This document shows, one piece after another, positions 13,843 to 19,634 of a stretch of 20,023 bases of DNA. The position numbers were made by a program, and so were the translations under genes. Position 1 is the stretch's first letter. Each line of letters starts with the position of its first letter. The stretch covers positions 1 to 20,023 of the IMG/VR virus record IMGVR_UViG_3300029952_000589; one strand, given 5' to 3'. The DNA is from a virus. The notes under the pieces were generated by a model. That model did no database searches, was not told the DNA's origin, and saw nothing but the letters and a program-made list of their open reading frames with translations.

Positions 13843-14199
13843 TTCGGCTCCTATAGATAAATTCCACCCCAACCTATCTGAAGTCATCCCCCAGGATTCA
13901 ACCGCGAGCGGTAATCACAGGCAACAGATAGATTGAGGTGAAGGGTTTGATATTGACGATCATTGTTTTCTTCCATGTGGGATGAGCCACGGTATGTATT
14001 ACTATACGGCAGATGTTTCTACCAACTAAAGGGGAAAGATGCCTCCCAACCTAGCCTTAAAGGCCAGTCCGTAATCAGGCTTACACATTTGCCCCAAAAA
14101 TAAATTTAACCTCAAACAATTTGTGTGAGATTAGCAGGGCTGTCCATCTGCCGCTGCTTTCCGCTGGAGGTTTCATGAGGCCCCAGGGGATCCCAGGGC
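13843..14199. other. 357-base gap without a confident gene
   Basis: No convincing gene is seen on either strand. Two tiny minus frames exist, 13884-13976 (30 codons, ATGA overlap with the longer YozE frame) and 14081-14176 (31 codons), neither with a good ribosome site. The segment holds a short dyad ACCGC-GA-GCGGT (13901-13912), a GCCTTAAAGGC dyad near 14054-14064, an A/T-rich patch at 14095-14120 and the second copy of the 17-base repeat. It may carry the promoter of the YozE/replication operon, but no clear -35/-10 pair was found. Confidence 0.5.
14151..14167. repeat. 17-bp direct repeat, copy 2
   Basis: Identical to 9961-9977, same orientation, here in the gap downstream of the 119-residue gene. 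Confidence 0.5.
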
Positions 14200-14559
14200 C
14201 TATCGACTATTCCGCCGGATTACGTTCTTGCTCTTCCTGATCCCGTAAATGGTAAGCCTACCATCCCAGGTAATATGGAAGTCCTTTCCTTCCATAAGTC
14301 CAGATTCATTTGCTGATTCAGCCAAGTCATACTTGAGTTCTTCCAGGGCAATTTCATCCGCATGCTCTTCCATATATGTGCGGTGATTATCCCGGATAAT
14401 ATTTTCCCTGGCCGTGATGAATGCCACCTCCAACCAGTCTGGAAGGAACCAACCCTTAGCATGGCCATATCGATTTATCCCTGTCTTTACCAGCTTACTT
14501 GGATTGACGTTGAGGCTATGCAGGGCCAATACGTTGTTACTCTGATTTTTAACGCGCAT
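14200..14559 (-). CDS. Hypothetical protein (119 aa)
   Basis: ATG 14559 is preceded by AAGGAG at good spacing, one of the strongest ribosome sites in the window. The protein begins MRVKNQSNNVLALHSLNVNPSKLVKTGINRYGHAKGWFLPDWLEVAFITARENIIRDNHRTYMEEHADEI, with a Trp-rich middle and an acidic helix (YMEEHADEIALEELKYDLAESANESG), and ends in a beta/basic stretch (HITWDGRLTIYGIRKSKNVIRRNSR). The basic tail could bind nucleic acid. No known family or membrane segment is recognised. It lies among early genes, downstream of a more GC-rich neighbour. Confidence 0.7.
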   Translation of the reverse strand: MRVKNQSNNVLALHSLNVNPSKLVKTGINRYGHAKGWFLPDWLEVAFITARENIIRDNHRTYMEEHADEIALEELKYDLAESANESGLMEGKDFHITWDGRLTIYGIRKSKNVIRRNSR

Positions 14560-14603
14560 TACTTTATCTCCTTAAGTTAGGTTACAATAGCTGATACGAT
14601 CAA

Positions 14604-14879
14604 TCATCCCAGCACCCATCCGGCGGGCGTCCAGGTCCACCCGGTCAGGGCGCGGGCAATGTCGGCACTGGTGATCCGGCAGGCCCCTACCCCCAGGACT
14701 AGATCAGCCGTGGCCTGGGCTACGTCCCGCAGATCCCGGACGCCATAGGGCAGGTAGTCGCCATGGCTGGTATTTTTCCGGATGGTTGCGCGGATGATCC
14801 TGGCCGCGACCGGATCCACATAGACGGCGAATCGGCCACTGCTGTCTCGCGCCTGAGTCTTGTACACGGTCTTGTTCAT
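14604..14879 (-). CDS. Hypothetical protein, GC-rich (91 aa)
   Basis: ATG 14879 has GGGAGGAGC upstream and overlaps the stop of the previous gene (ATGA). The product starts MNKTVYKTQARDSSGRFAVYVDPVAARIIRATIRKNTSHGDYLPYG, then an Ala-rich helix VRDLRDVAQATADLVLGVGA and ITSADIARALTGWTWTPAGWVLG. The coding DNA is clearly richer in G and C than the genes on either side, which hints at a separate origin. No known domain is recognised. Confidence 0.65.
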   Translation of the reverse strand: MNKTVYKTQARDSSGRFAVYVDPVAARIIRATIRKNTSHGDYLPYGVRDLRDVAQATADLVLGVGACRITSADIARALTGWTWTPAGWVLG

Positions 14880-15115
14880 TGGTTGCTCCTCCCGCTACGT
14901 CCTGCCACCTGATTAGGTAGTCCACGGACAAGGTCTGCCTTGATCTCCTGATATGTCCTCTGGATATCCTCCATGACCGTCTTTGTACGCTCAAACTTGG
15001 AAACAAGGTCCTCTATGGTTTCCTTCTGCTTTAGGTTTTCCTGGATCAGTTCCCGGATGATCTCCTCATCCTCTAGTAGTTCCGCTTCCAGTTCCGCCTT
15101 AGTGCTCTTGCTCAT
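14876..15115 (-). CDS. Small coiled-coil protein (79 aa)
   Basis: Start chosen at ATG 15115 (MSKSTKAELEAELLEDEE...), because GGAGG lies seven bases upstream; a frame from TTG 15160 is open but lacks support and overlaps a promoter-like site. Nearly the whole protein is one charged helix with heptads (ELEAELLEDEEIIRELIQENLKQKETIEDLVSKFERTKTVMEDIQRTYQEIKADL), ending in a basic tail (GRSGRSNQ). It should form a coiled-coil dimer. No family is recognised. The stop overlaps the next start by ATGA. Confidence 0.7.
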   Translation of the reverse strand: MSKSTKAELEAELLEDEEIIRELIQENLKQKETIEDLVSKFERTKTVMEDIQRTYQEIKADLVRGLPNQVAGRSGRSNQ

Positions 15116-15131
15116 ATTGCCTCCGGACCAC

Positions 15132-15160
15132 ATAGTGGAGTCGGCTACTGACAGTGTCAA
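15132..15160 (-). promoter_or_regulatory. Candidate promoter with operator-like dyad
   Basis: The minus strand has a perfect -35 TTGACA (15160-15155) and, 17 bases on, a weak -10 CACTAT (15137-15132). The -35 is part of a perfect dyad TGACA-N-TGTCA (15149-15159), which could be bound by a repressor. The start of the 79-residue gene is only about 17 bases beyond the -10, so the leader would be very short. Weak evidence overall. Confidence 0.28.
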
Positions 15161-15221
15161 CGCCTTATTTCAGGAGATTATATTTACAGCATTTCAAGCA
15201 AGGCAGAGAGTATTTAGATAA

Positions 15222-15265
15222 TAGCCGACCATGGCCACAGGACTAGCCTATAGCCATGTCGACTA
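15222..15265. repeat. Imperfect inverted repeat in intergenic gap
   Basis: TAGCCGACCATGGC (15222-15235) and GCCATGTCGACTA (15253-15265) are inverted copies with one mismatch and one gap, separated by 17 bases. No T-run follows on either strand, so it is not a simple terminator. It could be an operator, a recombination site or an RNA hairpin in the leader of the 79-residue gene. A perfect TATAAT lies nearby on the minus strand (15182-15177) without a good -35. Confidence 0.45.
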
Positions 15266-15278
15266 TATTTAGAGTGAG

Positions 15279-15524
15279 CTAAAGACAGGCTAGCCTTTCG
15301 TAGTCTGCCAGCATTTTCAGATGCCCCACCGCCCATGAGTCCCTGTCCATGATCATCACATCAGGGGTTACGCTGGCCAGGACCCGGGCACACTCCCCAT
15401 AGCTCCGCTGGGGGATCAGAATACGCATACGCAGGTATGCCACATGGATCCTGTCCAGGGCATCATTCATGGCGTCCAGGACCTCCATCTCATGGACCTG
15501 CATTTCTGCTTTGGTCTGCCTCAT
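15279..15524 (-). CDS. Hypothetical protein (81 aa)
   Basis: ATG 15524 follows GGAGG at good spacing. The protein is helical: MRQTKAEMQVHEMEVLDAMNDALDRIHVAYLRMRILIPQRS, then YGECARVLASVTPDVMIMDRDSWAVGHLKMLADYERLACL. No known motif or membrane segment is visible, and I do not recognise it. It stands alone between the terminator at 15569-15607 upstream and the inverted repeat at 15222-15265 downstream. Confidence 0.65.
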   Translation of the reverse strand: MRQTKAEMQVHEMEVLDAMNDALDRIHVAYLRMRILIPQRSYGECARVLASVTPDVMIMDRDSWAVGHLKMLADYERLACL

Positions 15525-15568
15525 GCCTGCCTCCTAATCCAGATACTTTCGGCGGCTGGGGATCTATC

Positions 15569-15607
15569 AAAAAAGTTTGAGGCCCCAGGTGGTGGTCCAG
15601 GGCCTCA
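15569..15607 (-). terminator. Intrinsic terminator
   Basis: On the minus strand the perfect eight-pair stem TGAGGCCC/GGGCCTCA encloses 14 bases and is followed after AAC by six T. It lies about 85 bases downstream of the small overlapping frame at 15691-15831. TTGATA, a -35-like hexamer, begins in the last T residues and points to the next gene, but no good -10 follows. Confidence 0.65.
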
Positions 15608-15690
15608 GGGTGGGATGCCTCGGGATCTGCTCCCTCTCATACAATTTAGATTTCTTCTGACCCCTAAGAAACTTGACCCTCACCCCAAAC

Positions 15691-15831
15691 TTATTTCAGG
15701 TGATCCACGTAAAATATTCTCCGGTTGCTTCTTTCTCTGTCCAGTTCCCTCATCCTCAGTATCATTTCTTCTATCAGTTTCAGTTTTTCCGGGTCTCTCT
15801 CAGGCCCCAGTCCTTCTCCATCACCGTCCAT
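15691..15831 (-). CDS. Possible small overlapping gene (46 aa)
   Basis: From ATG 15831 an open frame of 46 codons overlaps the last 52 bases of the 90-residue gene in another frame and continues past its stop. Its second half, DPEKLKLIEEMILRMRELDRERSNRRIFYVDHLK, reads like a real amphipathic helix. The ribosome site is weak, so translation would depend on the upstream gene. A shorter start at the internal ATG (MILRMRELD) is possible. It might instead be the frameshifted C-terminus of the upstream gene. Confidence 0.4.
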   Translation of the reverse strand: MDGDGEGLGPERDPEKLKLIEEMILRMRELDRERSNRRIFYVDHLK

Positions 15832-16052
15832 ACCGCTATCTTGACCCCATCAATAGTATTTTGCAGATAAGTATACTTGTCATCATCATACGTAATGCTA
15901 TATGTTAGCTCTAGTTCATCATAACTGACAATCCGGCCTAGCTCCAGTTCCATCAAATATTCCAGGATGGCTAGGCCACTTGTGCCACCAGCCTTGTGTT
16001 TAAAATGCTTGCCATTGGGTCTCCTGATCGAGACCATAAAAATATTGCTCAT
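15780..16052 (-). CDS. Hypothetical protein (90 aa)
   Basis: ATG 16052 has GAGG eleven bases upstream. The sequence MSNIFMVSIRRPNGKHFKHKAGGTSGLAILEYLMELELGRIVSYDELELTYSITYDDDKYTYLQNTIDGVKIAVWTVMEKDWGLRETRKN suggests a small mixed alpha/beta protein rich in tyrosine and acid residues. I recognise no family and see no membrane segment. It is the second gene after the promoter at 16274-16302, downstream of the FmdB-like gene, and before the terminator at 15569-15607. Confidence 0.65.
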   Translation of the reverse strand: MSNIFMVSIRRPNGKHFKHKAGGTSGLAILEYLMELELGRIVSYDELELTYSITYDDDKYTYLQNTIDGVKIAVWTVMEKDWGLRETRKN

Positions 16053-16083
16053 GATATTTGATCCTCTCTACTAAAGAGAAGTA

Positions 16084-16260
16084 TCAAGAATATCCATTCT
16101 CATAGCTATATCCGGCTATCACAAAAGAGCATGAGGTAAGCACTCTTTCCATGGCTTCCTGGTGGCAATTGGGACACTCAATAGGGTCTATGGATTCCAT
16201 GCGCTCTAGGTAATCTTCACATAAATTGCATGACTTACAAAATCGCTGATACATCGGCAT
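16084..16260 (-). CDS. FmdB-type zinc-ribbon protein (58 aa)
   Basis: This short gene starts MPMYQRFCKSCNLCEDYLERMESIDPIECPNCHQEAMERVL and ends SFVIAGYSYENGYS. This is the FmdB-family pattern: M-P-x-Y, CxxC (C8, C11), a second CxxC (CPNC, 29-32), the R/K-V/L-x-S motif and a hydrophobic Tyr/Gly-rich end. Four cysteines should bind one zinc. Such proteins are short and often encoded by phages; their role is not established, and DNA or regulatory binding is assumed. The ATG at 16260 follows GAGG at ten bases, downstream of a promoter-like site. It is the first gene of its transcription unit. Confidence 0.75.
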   Translation of the reverse strand: MPMYQRFCKSCNLCEDYLERMESIDPIECPNCHQEAMERVLTSCSFVIAGYSYENGYS

Positions 16261-16273
16261 CTATAATATCCTC

Positions 16274-16302
16274 ACTATACTTAATTCTGATTTTAGATAC
16301 AA
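16274..16302 (-). promoter_or_regulatory. Candidate promoter for FmdB-like gene
   Basis: On the minus strand TTGTAT (16302-16297) and TATAGT (16279-16274) are separated by 17 bases; the -10 matches five of six consensus bases. The -35 begins inside the T-run of the preceding terminator, so the upstream unit ends and a new one starts within a few bases. Confidence 0.5.
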
Positions 16303-16331
16303 AAAGGCCCCAGCGTTTTGCCAGGGCCTTT
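16301..16331 (-). terminator. Strong intrinsic terminator
   Basis: On the minus strand AAAGGCCCTGGC pairs with GCTGGGGCCTTT (twelve pairs, two of them G-T) around the loop AAAAC, followed by TTTTT. It lies about 20 bases after the stop of the 242-residue gene. The opposite strand has a weaker TTTGTTT run, so weak bidirectional action is possible. Confidence 0.85.
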
Positions 16332-16350
16332 GTTTATGTATTGATATATG

Positions 16351-17079
16351 CTACTTGGCCAGCGCCTTTGCAGACTTAGCTGCTTTGTTCGCTGCAACCT
16401 TGGCAGGGTCCTTCTCAGCCCGCAGCCGGATAGCTCCAGTTCCCTTGATGCGGCCATTAGCCGCCATGCAACCGCCCAGATGAAGGACAGCCTTCTCCAT
16501 CAGGACATCATCATTGACCAGGGTCCTCAGCTTTTCCTTGAGCATGTCAGGATCCAGATACTCAGCCTGATTCAGGGTCTCTGGCTGCATCCCTACCATG
16601 ATCTTGGCCAGTTCGCCTACCACGGCATCAACCCCAGCCTTCGCAGCCTTGGGGGCCTTCTCGCGCTCCCCTAGCTTGGCCGTGGCATCTGCCCTGGCCC
16701 ATTCGATGACAGGCTCTAGGTCTAGCTTGGCCTTTTCCAGTGAATTCAACAGGTCAAGGCCCAGGATATTGAGCGCTGCATTTTCCAGGGTGGATTTACG
16801 GCCAGCCTTAATAAGCTCGTCATGCTTTTTGATGATGGCGTCAACATCGGCCAGCCTCAAGGTAGGCTGCTTGCACTCATAGCTAACTTTGTCCTTACCG
16901 CCCTTGCTTGTCACAGTCCGGGTGGGGGTATCAATGGCAAAATGATGGAAGTGTGCCATGTACTTTCCATTGGGGTCTGCATGGAAAGCTAGCACCTGGG
17001 AGGGGTCTGCAAACTTTTCTACCATGTCTGGGGTCTCCTGTGGGTTGGGGTTGGGGGTAAACTTTTTGATGGTAGCCAT
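16351..17079 (-). CDS. Hypothetical protein (242 aa), Lys/Ala-rich C-terminus
   Basis: I chose ATG 17079 (MATIKKFTPNPNPQETPDMV...), since AGGAG stands seven bases upstream; the longer open frame from 17205 would overlap the 53-residue gene. The protein has an N-terminal beta-like part with His-rich YMAHFHHFAIDTPTRTVTSKGGKDKVSYECKQPTLRL, then a mostly helical stretch with ENAALNILGLDLLNSLEKAKLDLEPVIEWARADATAKLGEREKAPKAAK, and ends in AEKDPAKVAANKAAKSAKALAK, a Lys/Ala tail that may contact nucleic acid. No known family is recognised. The strong terminator at 16301-16331 follows directly, so this gene ends its transcript. Confidence 0.7.
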   Translation of the reverse strand: MATIKKFTPNPNPQETPDMVEKFADPSQVLAFHADPNGKYMAHFHHFAIDTPTRTVTSKGGKDKVSYECKQPTLRLADVDAIIKKHDELIKAGRKSTLENAALNILGLDLLNSLEKAKLDLEPVIEWARADATAKLGEREKAPKAAKAGVDAVVGELAKIMVGMQPETLNQAEYLDPDMLKEKLRTLVNDDVLMEKAVLHLGGCMAANGRIKGTGAIRLRAEKDPAKVAANKAAKSAKALAK

Positions 17080-17176
17080 TGGTAAGCTCCTGTGCTGGTC
17101 TGAGTGTAAGAGGGTTGAGGTTAATTGTGGTAGGGGAAATATCTGAATCACGGTGATCTTGCCATGTCTGCCCTCT

Positions 17177-17338
17177 CTAGTCTGTGGGTTGCTTGCCGTG
17201 GCCATGGATGGCCTTACGCTTGGCTTGGTAGTCCTTCCAGTAGGCCTCTAGCTGCTGGCCATACTTTTTCACGATGCTTACTCGGTCATTACCTGCTAGG
17301 AATTCCTCAAGCTTTGCTTCGATGTTGTCATTAGCCAC
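17177..17338 (-). CDS. Small hypothetical protein (53 aa), GTG start
   Basis: An open frame from GTG 17338, with GGAGGCGAA directly upstream, encodes MANDNIEAKLEEFLAGNDRVSIVKKYGQQLEAYWKDYQAKRKAIHGHGKQPTD. It is charged and helical, with a His-Gly tail. No family is recognised. The ribosome site begins about eight bases after the T-run of the hairpin at 17358-17378, so there is no room for a promoter between them: transcription must read through the hairpin. The next gene begins 97 bases downstream. Confidence 0.65.
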   Translation of the reverse strand: MANDNIEAKLEEFLAGNDRVSIVKKYGQQLEAYWKDYQAKRKAIHGHGKQPTD

Positions 17339-17345
17339 TTCGCCT

Positions 17346-17387
17346 CCAATGCAAAAAGGCTACCTCTTAGAGGTAGCCCAATGCAAA
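17346..17387 (-). terminator. Terminator/attenuator hairpin flanked by direct repeats
   Basis: GGCTACCTC (17358-17366) and GAGGTAGCC (17370-17378) form a perfect nine-pair stem with a three-base loop, followed on the minus strand by TTTTTGC. The identical ten-base sequence CCAATGCAAA flanks it on both sides (17346-17355 and 17378-17387). It terminates the integrase transcript but also lies only about 20 bases before the 53-residue gene, which fits attenuation. Confidence 0.75.
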
Positions 17388-17435
17388 GGATATTTTTTGG
17401 TAATGTGTAAGTAGGGTTACGGATTGGGGTTAGGA

Positions 17436-18584
17436 CTACTTTAGAATGTCCTCAGCAGTGAGACCCAACAGCTTAAGGATACGCTTGCTCACCCTTTCGG
17501 CCACTGGCCGTAATGGCTTAACATTTTGCATGAAGTATGCTTGCCGGGAACCTTTGTGGCCGTGGTCGATTAGTGAATCAAGCTGGTTAATCTGTTCCGC
17601 CATGTCCTCCCCGCAGGATGCAAAGCTCTTTCTTAGGCTATGTGGTGCCAAATGTGGCATATTGGAATGCCTTGTTATCCATTTGCAAGTTCTGTTAAGC
17701 CTATAATGATCAGATTCTACAAACTTAGCTATAAGTGGCTGAGCAGCCTTAGGGATAACATGTCCCGTGGATAGTTTGACTCCCCGTGTCCCCTCAGGGA
17801 AAAACAATGTCCCTTCATCAACCCTCCACTGCGGGTCATAGTTGAGCATTACTCCATCACGGCAACCGCATAACAGTTGAAACATGAGCAGGTATTTATC
17901 TTCCCTGGGGCATTCCATCCAAGCCTGACCCCAGGGCTTCCACTCTTGGGGTTCCAAACTTCTCTTTTTAACAGGTATTTTATATTTTTTTCTGCCCCAT
18001 ACAGGATTAAGTCTTGTGCCTTCTTCTTTTGGCCAATAGATACCCGCAATTCTCCATAGCTCAGATATTAAGCTCTGGATCTTGTTTGCCATGGCCTTAC
18101 GGGTTAGGCCGATGCCATCAAGAAAATTGTTAACCATTCCGCTATCAATATCCTTGATTGGTTGTCCCGCAAAGAATGGCTGCACCAGACGGGTCCAAAC
18201 ATCCTCTTGGAATTCCTGATGATCAATGGAGACCTTAGGAAGATGAACCACCTTGTACTTTTCCCAGACTATATCCAGGGTCAGGGCCTTTGGTGCTGCT
18301 GGAGGTGGGGCAGGAGCTTCCACCTTGCGGGGGTCAATCCCCTGGAGCAACATTCTGCGCTTGGCTACTGCCTCTTCCTTGGCCTGCTCTAGGGTGGCCT
18401 TGCCAAACTCAGCGTCCAGGGTGAACACGATTGGTTTCTTTCCCCCATATCTGAGGATCCAGCTTTTCCGGCCAGCAGGGGTCATCGCAAAGGTTAGGCC
18501 AGGGGTCCCCGGCCAGGAATACCAAAGCTGCTTTCCAGTAGCCTCTAGGGTCCTGAGTTCTGTGTATGTGTACCGCTTGGCCAT
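17436..18584 (-). CDS. int: Tyrosine integrase
   Basis: A 382-residue site-specific recombinase for integration and excision of the phage. ATG 18584 (MAKRYTYTELR...) has GGAGG seven bases upstream and is preferred to the longer frame from 18608. The N-terminal domain (about 20-85, WYSWPGTPGLTFAMTPAGRKSWILRYGGKKPIVFTLDAEFGKATLEQAKEEA) resembles the arm-binding domain of P4-type integrases. A SAM-like core-binding domain follows (about 105-190). The catalytic domain shows the set Arg in CGCRDGVML (R242), HSLR (H315, R318), DHGHKG (H341/H343) and the nucleophile Tyr in RQAYFMQN (Y350). A Pro/Ala linker (EAPAPPPAAPKA) joins the first two domains. The attP candidate lies directly upstream. A terminator follows. 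Confidence 0.93.
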   Translation of the reverse strand: MAKRYTYTELRTLEATGKQLWYSWPGTPGLTFAMTPAGRKSWILRYGGKKPIVFTLDAEFGKATLEQAKEEAVAKRRMLLQGIDPRKVEAPAPPPAAPKALTLDIVWEKYKVVHLPKVSIDHQEFQEDVWTRLVQPFFAGQPIKDIDSGMVNNFLDGIGLTRKAMANKIQSLISELWRIAGIYWPKEEGTRLNPVWGRKKYKIPVKKRSLEPQEWKPWGQAWMECPREDKYLLMFQLLCGCRDGVMLNYDPQWRVDEGTLFFPEGTRGVKLSTGHVIPKAAQPLIAKFVESDHYRLNRTCKWITRHSNMPHLAPHSLRKSFASCGEDMAEQINQLDSLIDHGHKGSRQAYFMQNVKPLRPVAERVSKRILKLLGLTAEDILK

Positions 18585-19021
18585 GGATGACCTCCCAGGA
18601 TCCAGCATACAACCTTGGCCCCCTGGCTATACAACTAAATCCTGTGATGGCATTCATCATTCCATGTTTTCATCATGACCAGAGGCTAGGCCGAGAGTAT
18701 TTAAGTTGATTAGAAAAGCCACTTTGTGTATTCCTGCTTACACCTTGAGCCCTTACCCCAAAATGGCCATTCATCCATGACAATTCACCACCTGGGATTT
18801 TCCCATTTGTCTTAACTCCCTGTATTATCAACGTTTTGGCATAGGGTTGTATTGGGTACCCGGCCATAGCTATACAACCTGTATACAACTGAGCTTGGGC
18901 CAACAGTCTGCCTCACAGGCCCCCAGGGCTCAGGAGACCTCAGACCATCTCTACACCCTCCAGGGTCCTTCGACGCCTTCCAGCCCCCATGGAGCCCCTG
19001 CATAAGCCAGCCTATTAATTT
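18585..19021. other. 437-base gene-free segment, candidate attP
   Basis: No confident gene is seen; a TTG-start minus frame at 18673-18903 runs through the repeats and is rejected. The motif ATACAAC occurs five times: 18607-18613, 18629-18635, 18872-18878 and 18883-18889 on the plus strand, and 18846-18852 on the minus strand. Two clusters, about 210 bases apart, flank an internal segment. Copy spacing of 22 and 11 bases is near whole helical turns. Such clustered repeats beside an integrase gene are typical arm-type sites, with the core crossover site expected between them (about 18640-18840). The core itself cannot be identified from one sequence. Confidence 0.6.
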
Positions 19022-19633
19022 CTACAGCAGGCAGACGGCAATCTTGACCAGGATCCCGCCCACCGTTACCAGTAGCGCTGTCCTGTATCTTTTCTTCCTG
19101 GTGGTCTGAGTCTGGAGGTCCGTACTCGTGGCTGCAAGGTCTGCCTGGACGGTCACAATCTGGGTTCCCTGATCTTGGATCACCTGACTCTGGCCCTGTA
19201 CGGTTTCCTGACAGGTGGTCAAGGCATCCTGGGTATCTGTGATGACAACCTCATCCGCAGCTATCACGGTCTGGTCTATGGCGTCAACATTTTTTATGGG
19301 TTCCTGCGCATCTGCCGGGGCCTCAGCTTCGATCTCCTGCACGGTCTGCTTTGCCTTGGCCGTGGCGCAAAGCGCCTGCGCCTTGGCAACTGGAATCTGG
19401 GCCACCTGGACAGCAAGCTTGGCCTGTAGAGAGGCAACCAAGGTCTTATCGGCATCAATAACCTTTGCCTGCGCATCGATCTTACCGGTATAAGCATTCT
19501 GGAGAGCCTTAGCTTTGTGATCCCTTACGTATGAACAGGTATAGGTTGAGCCCCCAATAATAAGCAATGCTGCTAGGCAAATAAGGATTGGCTTTATATA
19601 CTTTACTGTTGGTAATGTTATCGATTCAAACAT
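19022..19633 (-). CDS. Two-TM coiled-coil membrane protein, probable lysis accessory (spanin-like)
   Basis: A 203-residue protein. A short cytoplasmic start (MFESITLPTVKYIK) leads into a membrane segment PILICLAALLIIGGSTYTCSYV (about 15-35), then a long Ala/Gln-rich helix with heptads (KALQNAYTGKIDAQAKVIDADKTLVASLQAKLAVQVAQIPVAKAQALCATAKAKQTVQEIEAEA) and a second helical run rich in Gln/Thr (QGQSQVIQDQGTQIVTVQADLAATSTDLQTQTT). A second membrane segment ends it (ALLVTVGGILVKIAVCLL, about 185-203). Rz-type spanins have an N-terminal anchor and periplasmic coiled coil, but usually no C-terminal anchor. Position one base after the lysis enzyme suggests a spanin-like or holin-related role. Family not certain. 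Confidence 0.6.
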   Translation of the reverse strand: MFESITLPTVKYIKPILICLAALLIIGGSTYTCSYVRDHKAKALQNAYTGKIDAQAKVIDADKTLVASLQAKLAVQVAQIPVAKAQALCATAKAKQTVQEIEAEAPADAQEPIKNVDAIDQTVIAADEVVITDTQDALTTCQETVQGQSQVIQDQGTQIVTVQADLAATSTDLQTQTTRKKRYRTALLVTVGGILVKIAVCLL

Positions 19634-19634
19634 A

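Noticed and set aside
13884-13976. 30-codon minus frame (MEENNDRQYQ...)
   Set aside because: Only the ATGA overlap with an unlikely longer YozE frame supports it; there is no ribosome site.
14081-14176. 31-codon minus frame (MKPPAESSGRW...)
   Set aside because: No proper ribosome site, no recognisable features, and it includes the 17-base repeat read in another frame.
15444-15908. 154-codon plus-strand frame
   Set aside because: It is antisense to two minus-strand genes with good ribosome sites, crosses a terminator, and its low-complexity sequence looks non-protein-like.
18673-18903. 76-codon minus-strand frame between int and the lysis genes
   Set aside because: It begins with TTG, has no family resemblance, and runs through three of the clustered ATACAAC repeats of the attP candidate.
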